From JAEUIE01 sp035430005 (lineage in GTDB: Bacteria; Planctomycetota; Planctomycetia; Gemmatales; HRBIN36): a stretch of 24,159 bases of DNA. The DNA lies in NCBI GenBank assembly GCA_035430005.1, contig DAOMFV010000077.1, forward strand, positions 1 to 24,159, in the 5' to 3' direction. This document shows, piece after piece, positions 1 through 7,130 of the stretch. Under the pieces are notes generated by a model. It was not told the origin of the DNA. It saw only the letters and a program-made list of their open reading frames with translations, and did not search any database. Position 1 is the stretch's first letter. Every line of letters starts with the position of its first letter. The position numbers and the translations under genes are program-made.

Positions 1-24
1 ACAAGGGAGAAGGGCTATCTGTCT

Positions 25-64
25 CCCCTCTCCCCGGGAGGGAGAGGGGTTGGGGGTGAGGGGG
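25..64. repeat. Palindromic repeat, CCCCTCTCC family, copy 1
   Basis: Arms CCCCTCTCC (25-33) and GGAGAGGGG (41-49) form a perfect 9-bp hairpin with a 7-nt loop, followed by a G-rich tail (TTGGGGGTGAGGGG, 50-64). The same arms recur at 19804-19828, and arms plus tail recur at 21237-21275. This copy lies just before the methyltransferase start. Its purine-rich tail (GAGGGG, about 9 nt before the ATG) could serve as the ribosome binding site; that role is inference. Confidence 0.8.
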
Positions 65-73
65 AAGTCAGCG

Positions 74-808
74 ATGAAGATACAGACGATAGCGATTATA
101 CTTTTTTGTAGTCCGTCACTATTTACCTGCGCCCAGGACAAGCAACCTCCCAAGCCCCGCTACGAAACCCGCACCGACCACGACCCCAATGGCATCGGCA
201 AGTTCTACAAAAACCGAGAGATCGCCCAGGTCATGGGGCACCTCGGCATCGATTGGCTCGAACGTCCGGAACGTGAAGAGGAAGAACAGCCGGCCAAGCT
301 TATGAAGGCTCTCGATCTCAAACCCGGCATGACCGTCTGCGACCTCGGTGCCGGCAGCGGCTACTTCACCTGGCGGCTCTCCAAACTCGTTGGCGACAAG
401 GGCAAAGTCTTGGCTGTCGATATTCAGCCCGAAATGCTTGAGTACCTCGATAAGCAAGCCAAGAAGCTCAACGTCACCAACGTGAAAACCATCCTGGGCA
501 CCGAAACCGACCCGAAGCTGCCTGCCAACAGCGTCGACCTCATCCTCCTGGTCGATGTCTACCACGAGTTCAACTTTCCTTACGAAATGACAGAAGCCAT
601 GGTGAAGTCCTTAAAAGTGGGCGGCAAGATCGTCTTCGTCGAGTACCGTGCTGAGGATGCATGGGTGCCGATCAAGGCGGTTCACAAGATGTACGAACGC
701 CAGGTGCTGCTCGAAATGGAACCGTTCCCTCTTAAGCACAAGGGTACCAGCAAGGTGCTGCCCAGACAGCACATCATCTTCATGGAGAAAGTTGAACCAA
801 AAAAGTAA
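74..808 (+). CDS. Exported class I SAM-dependent methyltransferase
   Basis: A 244-residue protein with a Rossmann methyltransferase fold. Motif I, CDLGAGSGYF, spans residues 89-98. The acidic residue expected to bind the SAM ribose is D116 in AVDIQPEM, and a conserved-looking DVYHEF lies at 161-166. Residues 1-20 are a hydrophobic signal peptide ending LFTCAQ, so the product should leave the cytoplasm or be membrane-tethered; the Cys is not in a good lipobox. I chose the ATG at 74: the in-frame TTG at 50 lies inside a palindromic repeat and would spoil the signal peptide. The methyl acceptor cannot be read from the sequence. Similar predicted-exported methyltransferases are known in several bacteria, usually without an assigned substrate. 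No operon partner is evident downstream, where a large inverted repeat follows. Fold assignment is firm; substrate unknown. Confidence 0.88.
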   Translation: MKIQTIAIILFCSPSLFTCAQDKQPPKPRYETRTDHDPNGIGKFYKNREIAQVMGHLGIDWLERPEREEEEQPAKLMKALDLKPGMTVCDLGAGSGYFTWRLSKLVGDKGKVLAVDIQPEMLEYLDKQAKKLNVTNVKTILGTETDPKLPANSVDLILLVDVYHEFNFPYEMTEAMVKSLKVGGKIVFVEYRAEDAWVPIKAVHKMYERQVLLEMEPFPLKHKGTSKVLPRQHIIFMEKVEPKK

Positions 809-812
809 CTCT

Positions 813-994
813 ATTTAGCCCCCGGCTCTTCAAGCCGGGGGTCGATCACGCGCAGAAGTGGTTGTGGTATTGCGATAATAAAATGCCAGACGGAGACGGC
901 GGCATGGTAGCCACCAATGGCCTTGTAGTGTCTAACGATACGGTTTGTTTTCTCTGCGTGATCGCCCCCTGGCTTGAAGAGCCGGGGGCTAAAT
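813..994. repeat. Composite inverted repeat with about 45-bp arms (BIME/MITE-like)
   Basis: The left arm (813-857) and right arm (950-994) are near-identical inverted copies; both begin ATTTAGCCCCCGGCTCTTCA on the outward strand and end near CGATCACGC..AGAA. The left arm contains its own perfect 9-bp hairpin, CCCCCGGCT / AGCCGGGGG at 819-841. The 92-bp centre (858-949) has no ORF of note. No target-site duplication is obvious by eye. Shorter AGCCCCC motifs at 8959 and 24043 look related. The element fills most of the 324-bp gene-free stretch 809-1132 and could act as a terminator for the methyltransferase gene. Confidence 0.85.
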
Positions 995-1097
995 GATGAG
1001 ACACTTCGTCTCACACCGTTTCATGTAACTTCCCTCTCCACCATCACTTCCACCAAACATTAGCCCAACCTGCGCGACAATCGATGCGACATTCCGC

Positions 1098-1120
1098 CTT
1101 GAGTAAACACATAACTCAAG
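1098..1120 (+). promoter_or_regulatory. Hairpin abutting the Shine-Dalgarno of the 1133 gene
   Basis: A perfect 7-bp inverted repeat, CTTGAGT (1098-1104) and ACTCAAG (1114-1120), with a 9-nt loop. It ends directly against the strong ribosome binding site AAGGAG (1121-1126). In RNA this stem-loop would sit immediately 5' of the SD and could modulate translation or mRNA stability; as DNA it could be an operator. Function is inferred from position only. Confidence 0.4.
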
Positions 1121-1132
1121 AAGGAGTCCCTC

Positions 1133-1918
1133 ATGTCGCAAACCATTTCAAACCGGGACGAATTGAATATCGAAGCTATCGATGCCCAGATCAGAGCTTG
1201 GGTCAAAGCGGGACAACAATGGGGAGAGATCATAAACCTTGCCAAGGATACCTGGCCGGCCCTGCCCAAGGATTATGTACTGGCCAGCATCAAGCTCATC
1301 GGTCGCATTCTGCGGATGGAGAAGCCTGTCCCCATTCAACCCTTCCGCGATCTGTCTATTATCCATCGCAAACGTAGCAGGCGAATCAAGAAGCTCGAAG
1401 CACGCCTGGAGACCAACGATGCTTCCATCTCGCTGGAAACCCTGTATCGAGGCCTGCTTCGAGATCAGGAAGCAGGCTGCCACAAGATCATGGCTGTCCA
1501 ACGTCAGATGGAAGAGGACAGAAAGCAACTTGTCAAGGATGAGGTAGCCACCGAGCGGGATGCGAAGATCTTTCAACAGGTATTTGAACAGCGTATGCAG
1601 CAACAGCAATCGGCCGCCGAACGAGACAAAGAAGCTCAACCAACGCCTGCTGCTAAGCCTACGTTGATGAAAACGCTTTCGTTCTTGATCGGCTTCGTCA
1701 TGGCATGGTTCTTTGCCAGTTCTTGTAGCGGAAGTCGCCAGACTTCCGACCGTCATCTCATCGGAACTCTTGGCGAGTTTTGCTACTGTTCAAAAGATCT
1801 ACGTCCGGGTTTCATCCAGCTTACACCCAGTATTTTGTTGAAGCTCTTCGTGCCCCGAACTGTTCCAGCGTTTCCACCAGGGAGGCGAAAGCCTGCTGAC
1901 CTTGGAATCGCTTGCTGA
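1133..1918 (+). CDS. Unknown coiled protein with C-terminal membrane segment
   Basis: I do not recognise the family. The start is well supported: ATG 7 nt after AAGGAG. Residues 1-70 look like a small helical domain (AIDAQIRAWVKAGQQW). Residues 80-170 are charged and helical with coiled-coil character (KRSRRIKKLEARLE, then a Gln-rich QQVFEQRMQQQQSA). A hydrophobic segment, LSFLIGFVMAWFFASS, covers about 181-196. That would make a cytoplasmic coiled protein anchored by its C-terminus. After this segment, about 65 residues are encoded by two inverted palindromic repeat copies (1725-1786) and then by the antisense of the convergent glycosyltransferase gene, giving a 98-nt overlap. I infer that the original stop lay soon after the membrane segment and that a repeat insertion or mutation extended the frame. 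Confidence 0.7.
   Translation: MSQTISNRDELNIEAIDAQIRAWVKAGQQWGEIINLAKDTWPALPKDYVLASIKLIGRILRMEKPVPIQPFRDLSIIHRKRSRRIKKLEARLETNDASISLETLYRGLLRDQEAGCHKIMAVQRQMEEDRKQLVKDEVATERDAKIFQQVFEQRMQQQQSAAERDKEAQPTPAAKPTLMKTLSFLIGFVMAWFFASSCSGSRQTSDRHLIGTLGEFCYCSKDLRPGFIQLTPSILLKLFVPRTVPAFPPGRRKPADLGIAC
1725..1786. repeat. Inverted pair of GGAAGTC palindromes inside the end of a CDS
   Basis: Copy one (1725-1750) holds CGGAAGTC-GCCA-GACTTCCG at 1729-1748, a perfect 8-bp hairpin. Copy two (1760-1786, TCGGAACTC-TTGGC-GAGTTTTGC) is a degenerate version in the opposite orientation: the reverse complement of copy one reads GTCGGAAGTCTGGCGACTTC and aligns with it along its length. The two are 9 bp apart. They lie where the 1133-1918 reading frame leaves its membrane segment, close to the end of the convergent glycosyltransferase gene, where they may also act as a transcription stop. 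Confidence 0.7.
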
Positions 1919-3104
1919 TTTCGATGGCTTTATCTCGTACTTCCGGCTTCCCCAACGCCTGATGGAACGCTGTAGTTAATCGCTTGGTGTTGATCTTCGC
2001 CGCAGGCACCCAGGTGCCCACGCCCAGGGAACGCACGCGATCGGCATTGTCGAACTGATCATGGGCCAGGGGTGTAACAATTTGCGGAACGCCGGCGCGT
2101 AACGCCTGGGAGGTGGTTCCAATTCCGCCATGATGGACCAGTGCGGTGGAATAGGGAAGCAGTTGCGAGAGTGGAAGAAAGTCGAAACGCTTGATGAACG
2201 ATGGAAGCGATTCCGGCACCTGCTCGGTAAACGGTGTGAGGAGTATGGCACGCAGGTTCAGTGCTGCACATGTTTCCACTGTCGTTTGAAACAGCTTTTG
2301 TCCGCAAGTCATCGCGCTGCCGAAAGTGGCAACGATGGGAAGAGGCCCTTCCTGAATGAATCGCATCGCTGCTCCATCAAGCGGTTGAGTTGTAGGGTTA
2401 TCGAAGAATGGAAACCCCGTCAGTCTGGTGTTCTTCGGCCAGTCCGAGACCGGCTCAGCGAACCAGTCAGGCCAGAGGCCCAGCACCAGTTCCCCGCTGT
2501 GGATCCAGTCCTGAAAGTAGTTCCTGACTTTGGGCAGTCGCAGTTCTTTGCGATACTTTCCCACGACCTGGTCCATTGTCGGATCAATCATCAGGCGATG
2601 GCCGAGCCAGAACATCGAACGCACCATGGCCCGAGGCCACCAGGACCGGATGGCCAAGTTGGAAAAGCGGGGCGGCTTCTTGACACTCAGGAACACCGTG
2701 GGAGAAAGATGCACCGTTGCCAACTTCAAACCATGCGTTTCCCGGGCGATGCGGGCACCGAAGGCCAGCGACCCACCAACCACGACGATGTTGGGATTGC
2801 GGATGAATTGCTCAATAACATAGGCATGCTGCTCTTCCACCATCTCAGCCATCTTCGGATGTCCCACCACGGCTTTGAACCCCTTGGTGGGATGCCAGAT
2901 GTTCGGGTCTTTCAGATGGTCGAGATAGTCTTCTTTGCTCCAGAGTTGATCGAAGGTCAGCCCGGCGTCTTTAACATGCGAACGGAAGTAGCCATTGCCT
3001 GCCACTCGTACCGAATGGCCGCGCTGCTGAAGGTGTTGCCCTAACCCGATAAACGGGAAGGTATCACCGGCGCTGCCAAAGGGTAATAAGAGGAACTCAG
3101 CCAT
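1821..3104 (-). CDS. GT1-family (UDP-)glycosyltransferase
   Basis: A 427-residue glycosyltransferase of the GT-B fold, MGT/UGT type, transferring a sugar from a nucleotide donor to a small molecule or lipid. The N-terminal acceptor domain opens with a typical first strand and loop, LLLPFGSAGDTFPFIGLG (residues 5-22). The C-terminal donor-binding domain carries HHGGIGT at 324-330 and PLAHDQFDN at 345-353, matching the family signature; FGSA at 261-264 is the usual strand-loop of the second domain. Length is normal. There is no signal peptide, so it is cytoplasmic. Donor and acceptor cannot be read. Its start overlaps by 8 nt the end of a possible small upstream ORF (3097-3321). Its 3' end overlaps the extended tail of the convergent gene at 1133-1918. 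Confidence 0.9.
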   Translation of the reverse strand: MAEFLLLPFGSAGDTFPFIGLGQHLQQRGHSVRVAGNGYFRSHVKDAGLTFDQLWSKEDYLDHLKDPNIWHPTKGFKAVVGHPKMAEMVEEQHAYVIEQFIRNPNIVVVGGSLAFGARIARETHGLKLATVHLSPTVFLSVKKPPRFSNLAIRSWWPRAMVRSMFWLGHRLMIDPTMDQVVGKYRKELRLPKVRNYFQDWIHSGELVLGLWPDWFAEPVSDWPKNTRLTGFPFFDNPTTQPLDGAAMRFIQEGPLPIVATFGSAMTCGQKLFQTTVETCAALNLRAILLTPFTEQVPESLPSFIKRFDFLPLSQLLPYSTALVHHGGIGTTSQALRAGVPQIVTPLAHDQFDNADRVRSLGVGTWVPAAKINTKRLTTAFHQALGKPEVRDKAIEISKRFQGQQAFASLVETLEQFGARRASTKYWV

Positions 3105-3321
3105 GAGACAGCGCCAACTCCGATGGTGGGGGCATAGAATAAGGAAGCTGGCCGATGCCGAAGCATAGGTTGCTGAGGGCTTCGATCAAGTTATCTTTCA
3201 GAGACCGGTGGTGAGTGACAAGGAAAATCCAATGTTGTCGGTTAGGGATCACAATACCAAAGGGTTCTGACGACTGGCAACTAACCACTTTGTACTGAAA
3301 GACAAACTCTCTATACGGCAT
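3097..3321 (-). CDS. Possible small protein coupled to the glycosyltransferase
   Basis: A 74-residue frame ending in an ATGGCTGA arrangement, where its stop lies 3 nt inside the glycosyltransferase start, a pattern typical of translational coupling. The translation looks protein-like, with alternating hydrophobic strands (FGIVIPNRQHWIFLVTHH) followed by an amphipathic helix (SLKDNLIEALSNL), and codon third positions favour G/C. Against it, there is no good ribosome binding site, and its ATG is only 9 bp from the divergent rhomboid start, leaving no room for two ordinary promoters. The family is unknown. Alternatively this stretch is just the shared promoter region. Confidence 0.42.
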   Translation of the reverse strand: MPYREFVFQYKVVSCQSSEPFGIVIPNRQHWIFLVTHHRSLKDNLIEALSNLCFGIGQLPYSMPPPSELALSHG

Positions 3322-3330
3322 AGGAGTTAC

Positions 3331-4098
3331 ATGCTCCCTATCGGTTCCAACGATTACGATCTACGTCAAAGGCCATTCGTCACTTACGGGCTCATTTTCA
3401 TCAATGTGATCGTATTCGTCCTGTTGCAGCGGTTCGGAACCAACGATGCGTTTACATACTCGTATTCGCTGGTACCTTACGAGTTTCTCAGCGGACATGA
3501 TCTAGTGACCAGAGGCGATGAGGTCATTGATGTTACCCGTGACGAATTGCTTGGGACTATTCCTCCCCACAGCCTGCACCTGGGCCCGACTCCACAGCCT
3601 GTTTACATTACTCTGCTGACCAGCCTGTTCATGCACGGTTCCTTCATGCACCTGCTGGGGAATATGCTGTTTCTGTGGATCTTCGGCAAGCACCTGGAAG
3701 ATGCCCTGGGGATGTTTCGTTTTCTCGCTTTCTACCTGGTAGCAGGCATCTGCGCTTCGTTGGTGCATATCCTGTTCAACCAGAGCTTTCCAGGCAGCAT
3801 CATTCCTACATTGGGGGCTTCAGGAGCCATCTCCGGGGTGCTGGCAGGCTACGTGATGCTCTTTCCCCACAAGATGATTGGCGTCATTATCTTCTTCTTT
3901 GCCGTCGAATTGCCGGCTTGGGTCTTCATCGGCATCTGGTTTGGCTTTCAGGTCATCAATGGCTTGGGCACCTTTGGCGATCAAGTCAGCGGCATTGCCT
4001 ACTCGGCACACATCGGCGGCTTTCTCGTCGGCCTGGCTTTGATTGTGCCGTTCAGCACGGGGCGCGAGTTTGAGGAACATTCCTGGCGCTATCACTAA
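3331..4098 (+). CDS. Rhomboid-family intramembrane serine protease
   Basis: A 255-residue polytopic membrane protein that should cleave transmembrane substrates within the bilayer. The rhomboid core is clear: HGSFMHLLGNM at residues 102-112, the catalytic serine motif GASGAISG at 162-169 (Ser164), and the catalytic His227 in AHIGGFLVG. These form the Ser-His dyad, and the conserved Asn111 can supply the oxyanion hole. A long soluble loop (about 38-90) separates the first membrane helix from the core. The start MLPIGSNDYDLRQRP resembles the usual bacterial rhomboid N-terminus and has AGGAG four bases upstream. The substrate is unknown and no adhesin-like target lies nearby. Confidence 0.93.
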   Translation: MLPIGSNDYDLRQRPFVTYGLIFINVIVFVLLQRFGTNDAFTYSYSLVPYEFLSGHDLVTRGDEVIDVTRDELLGTIPPHSLHLGPTPQPVYITLLTSLFMHGSFMHLLGNMLFLWIFGKHLEDALGMFRFLAFYLVAGICASLVHILFNQSFPGSIIPTLGASGAISGVLAGYVMLFPHKMIGVIIFFFAVELPAWVFIGIWFGFQVINGLGTFGDQVSGIAYSAHIGGFLVGLALIVPFSTGREFEEHSWRYH

Positions 4099-4102
4099 AC
4101 GA

Positions 4103-4131
4103 CATGTCCCCGATCATAGATCAGGGACATG
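4103..4131. terminator. Hairpin between convergent genes
   Basis: CATGTCCC (4103-4110) pairs with GGGACATG (4124-4131), with a second inner GATC/GATC pairing, giving about 12 bp of stem. It lies 5 nt after the rhomboid stop and 15 nt from the stop of the opposing DUF1254 gene. There is no clear T-run on either strand, so it may be a weak bidirectional terminator or an mRNA 3'-end stabiliser. Confidence 0.6.
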
Positions 4132-4145
4132 GTTACATCACTTCT

Positions 4146-5594
4146 TTACTTCACAACCTGCACCGGTGGTATTTTCCACGATCCATTAATGATCGACGGA
4201 CTCGTTTCCTTCGGCCAATATAGCCGCATCATCAGGATGAACTTGTCCTTGGGAGCAGGCAGCCAGTTGGCTTCTTTGTCCGCTCCGGGATTCTCGTTCT
4301 GGATGTAGATATCGAGCGAACCATCGGAGTTGTACTTCAGATTGTTGCGAGGGCTGACGGTGTACTTGTTCAGCGGATTATCGACGAAGAAGTATTCGCC
4401 GTTGTACATGGTCAATGACCAAAAGCCTTCTACAGGGGGTGCCATGCCAGGGTTGAAGTGCAAGATGTATTTTTTGGCACCATTATAGGCCTGACCATTG
4501 CCATCAACTAAACTGGTCGGATAGATAGCATCCTGGGGGCGATTGGCACCGAGACCAATGGCGGTGACAAAGGCTCGCTGAAGATAGTTGGTGCCATAAA
4601 GTCCCATGTTGGTGGAAAAGGTCCAGCCATTCTGATCCACGCCCGAGTTCTTGAAGTGGCCCATGATCTTCTCGAAACCGAGCTTGGGTACATCCTTCAG
4701 CCCCTTGGCAATGTTGGGATCAACCTTGCTGATATCGAACTTTTCACCACGGTAAATGCCCAACCGTGCCATCTTTGCCTTGATCGGGCCATCAGCGATG
4801 CTGGGTGGATTATCATCCAGGAGCTTGGCCAACAGGTTGAAGTACTCGCCAGCCGAAAGGCGATTGACCTGCTCACGCACCGCTGTCTTCATGTCGATGC
4901 TTGAATCGACCTTGCCGGCTGGTGGAGTGTAGTCCTTGCCATAGGCACTGAGAGGGACCAGAGAGATCTTGTCCTGCAGGGCGTGTACCGCCTTGTAGTC
5001 TTCCGGTGTGCCGGTGCAGTAGATGCGGCCCAGCAGCCAGACCATCGCAGTCGGGGAACGGTATTCAATCACGCCTTCAGGTAGCGAGCCTTGCCAGTAA
5101 GGGCCGACGATGCCATACTTTTGCGGGCCAGTACCGGTGGTGCGTTTGCCGGGCACCTGGAAAACATCGGTCCAGCCATCGAGCATGGGGAAAAGGTAGT
5201 AGCGATTGTTGGCGTCCGGCAGACTCAGGATGTAGGGTTCCTTGGCGACATCGAGCCAAGCCGTGGTGTAAAGGGTATCAGCATTAGGCGCTGTGACATC
5301 CTTGAAACTGGCGTTAGGATATTCGCGCATGCGCACGAATTGCCCCATCGGGGCTTTTGTTGCTTCGGGCTTTTCGGTATTCGTCATCACCCGGCGGGTA
5401 TATTCCATGGTCACCAGAGGATAGCCATAAATATAGGCTTCCACACCGAGTTGCTGTGCCTCCGCTTCCGAGATGGGTGCGGCGTTAACAACGCTCTGGG
5501 GTGCAGCATTGGCTGCCGTTGGCGACAAGCTGATCAGCGCCGCGCCTACACCAAGCAAACATTGCCACAGTAGACAATGCTTTCTCATGCTCAC
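4146..5594 (-). CDS. Secreted DUF1254/DUF1214 domain protein
   Basis: A 482-residue exported protein with an N-terminal signal peptide (hydrophobic core about 8-24, likely cleavage after TAANA). The DUF1254 domain starts around residue 45 with the hallmark AYIYGYPLVTMEYTRR, followed by APNADTLYTTAWLD. The DUF1214 domain fills the C-terminal third, with PGMAPPVEGFWSLTMYN and DGSLDIYIQNENPG. This two-domain architecture is widespread, but the biochemical role is poorly defined. The start has GAAGGAG 8 nt upstream. The gene is monocistronic, facing the rhomboid gene at its 3' end and sharing a 194-bp AT-richer divergent region with the diguanylate cyclase gene. Nothing looks truncated. Confidence 0.9.
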   Translation of the reverse strand: MSMRKHCLLWQCLLGVGAALISLSPTAANAAPQSVVNAAPISEAEAQQLGVEAYIYGYPLVTMEYTRRVMTNTEKPEATKAPMGQFVRMREYPNASFKDVTAPNADTLYTTAWLDVAKEPYILSLPDANNRYYLFPMLDGWTDVFQVPGKRTTGTGPQKYGIVGPYWQGSLPEGVIEYRSPTAMVWLLGRIYCTGTPEDYKAVHALQDKISLVPLSAYGKDYTPPAGKVDSSIDMKTAVREQVNRLSAGEYFNLLAKLLDDNPPSIADGPIKAKMARLGIYRGEKFDISKVDPNIAKGLKDVPKLGFEKIMGHFKNSGVDQNGWTFSTNMGLYGTNYLQRAFVTAIGLGANRPQDAIYPTSLVDGNGQAYNGAKKYILHFNPGMAPPVEGFWSLTMYNGEYFFVDNPLNKYTVSPRNNLKYNSDGSLDIYIQNENPGADKEANWLPAPKDKFILMMRLYWPKETSPSIINGSWKIPPVQVVK

Positions 5595-5619
5595 TCTCCT
5601 TCTACAAGTTGATGGTTAG

Positions 5620-5638
5620 TGTCGAAGTGAACTCGACA
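5620..5638 (-). promoter_or_regulatory. Small inverted repeat in the DUF1254 gene leader
   Basis: TGTCGA (5620-5625) and TCGACA (5633-5638) flank a 7-nt centre. The repeat lies about 25 nt upstream of the DUF1254 start codon, within the divergent intergenic region. It could be an operator or a leader hairpin. It is short enough to be chance. Confidence 0.25.
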
Positions 5639-5788
5639 TCATTAAGTTACAGCTTTCAATAAAGCTCGGCATTTCCTGTTGATCAAGAGAACACCAAAAG
5701 GTTGTCGCTATTTTCCTCGTGCAACCTTCCTGACAATGGTTATTCTGTGCTATTGTTGAAATGACCCATATACCTTGCCTGACATCAC

Positions 5789-7024
5789 ATGATGCCAAAT
5801 CTTTACCCAGCTTATCAATCTATTCTCGTTGCATTCCTGGCAGCCTTCGGTTTGTTGACCATTGGGCGCTGGCTAAGAACTGCCGAGTACCGTGTTTGGG
5901 CCTGGGGTTGGGTTGCTCTGGCTTTGGGCACTGTGGCCTTATGCCTGAGCTCACTGCTTGACGATGCCGGTGAACAGCCCTTCCTCCTCATTTACACGGT
6001 GGCTGTTGCCACTTTCTGTATTTCCATAGCCTTGGGCACTTCCATCGTTCTCAAGGTGGAAGACGTGCGACTCTATCGCGTTCGCAGTACCCATACCTCC
6101 ATGATGATTTTGCTTTCGATACTGACCGCCCTGATGGTGATCTGGCGTTGGCCTCTGGCGGAGCGACATGGCATTTGGGAAGAACAGTTCCTTTGGAGCG
6201 GCCCTTGGATCATCGGCTATGCCATGCTCAATATCTGGACGATCACCCGCAACCAGAAACGCTGGTACCTTCGCAAGTCGAACTTCTTATTTGTCAATTC
6301 ACTGGGAGTGCTGGCACTGATCGAAATCGCCATCATGGGCATACTCATTGTGAATGATCAAAAGATGCCAGTGATGGCACAGGATGCCTTGCGCTGGTTG
6401 ATGCTCGCTGAACCCCTGCTGCTTCTCATGGTCGCCCTGGCCATGCATACGCTGGTGATGGATGGCCTGGTGCATCATCTCGAAAAGACCCTGGTGCAGG
6501 TCTCTAAGAACTCGGCCAAGCTCAAGGTGATGGCCGAGCGCGATCCGCTGACGGAGGTACTGAATCGCCATGCCTTCTATTCTCTGGTTGGTGCTAAGCG
6601 GGATGAAGCGAAGAAGCCTCTCGGCGGCAGCGTGGCTATCATCGATATTGACAACCTCAAGCCGCTTAATGACAGGTTTGGCCATCAGGCCGGCGATGCT
6701 GCCATCCGCGCCGTGGCCAAGGCGATTCGCAGTGTCATCCGTGCCGAAGACTTGCTCTTCCGCTGGGGTGGTGATGAATTCATGGTCATTCTGCCCCACG
6801 TTAACCTGGAAGAATCCCGCTGGCGGTTCCAGAAGCTCGACGATGTGCTGCAGAAGACCCCACTTACTGGTGTGCCACAACCGACTAACATCACTCTCTC
6901 GATTGGCGTGTCACCATTTTCATCAAGCAACAGTCTCGAGAAAGCGATCGAAGAAGCGGATGAAAGAATGTACGCCCGCAAGATGGAGAAGAAGGAACAC
7001 CTGACATCACCAAGCAGCAGGTGA
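5789..7024 (+). CDS. Membrane-anchored GGDEF diguanylate cyclase
   Basis: A 411-residue protein expected to make cyclic di-GMP from two GTP. Residues 1-235 contain about six or seven hydrophobic segments, forming an unassigned N-terminal membrane sensor region. A short coiled linker (HLEKTLVQVSKNSAKLKVMAE) leads into the GGDEF domain at about 250-405: DPLTEVLNRHAF, the metal-binding IDIDNLKPLND, and an intact active site GGDEF at 327-331. The product-inhibition I-site RAED (318-321) sits five residues before it, as in feedback-inhibited cyclases. The C-terminal ITLSIGVSPF and ADERMYARK are also typical. No Shine-Dalgarno is visible before the ATG at 5789; the adjacent ATG at 5792 is equally possible. 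No EAL or HD-GYP partner is in the window. Confidence 0.92.
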   Translation: MMPNLYPAYQSILVAFLAAFGLLTIGRWLRTAEYRVWAWGWVALALGTVALCLSSLLDDAGEQPFLLIYTVAVATFCISIALGTSIVLKVEDVRLYRVRSTHTSMMILLSILTALMVIWRWPLAERHGIWEEQFLWSGPWIIGYAMLNIWTITRNQKRWYLRKSNFLFVNSLGVLALIEIAIMGILIVNDQKMPVMAQDALRWLMLAEPLLLLMVALAMHTLVMDGLVHHLEKTLVQVSKNSAKLKVMAERDPLTEVLNRHAFYSLVGAKRDEAKKPLGGSVAIIDIDNLKPLNDRFGHQAGDAAIRAVAKAIRSVIRAEDLLFRWGGDEFMVILPHVNLEESRWRFQKLDDVLQKTPLTGVPQPTNITLSIGVSPFSSSNSLEKAIEEADERMYARKMEKKEHLTSPSSR

Positions 7025-7025
7025 A

Positions 7026-7130
7026 AGTTGCTATCACGCTCCGCTTGATAGGGTGGAGGGAGGCTGCCATCAACGTGGGCCTTGTGAAACGATTTGTCAC
7101 GAATACCTCACGCGGAGCGTGAGGGCAACT
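7026..7130. repeat. Inverted repeat pair filling a convergent gene gap
   Basis: The left arm (7026-7050) and the reverse complement of the right arm (7106-7130) share AGTTGC, then TCACGCTCCGC, then TGA, matching at about 20 of 25 positions by eye. Each arm is itself a hairpin: CTATCA..TGATAG at 7031-7051 and CCTCACGC-GGA-GCGTGAGG at 7106-7124. The pair exactly fills the space between the stop of the diguanylate cyclase gene (7024) and the stop of the opposing gene (7131), so it may function as a bidirectional transcription stop. Confidence 0.75.

Noticed and set aside
50..73. TTG start eight codons upstream for the methyltransferase
   Set aside because: It lies inside a palindromic repeat tail and adds charged residues before the signal peptide; the ATG at 74 fits better.
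813..994. Target-site duplication around the composite inverted repeat
   Set aside because: Flanking bases do not show a convincing direct repeat, so transposition was not claimed as established.
2130..3044. 304-residue open frame antisense to the glycosyltransferase
   Set aside because: Composition is Cys/His/Arg-rich and not protein-like; the opposite strand carries a clear family match.
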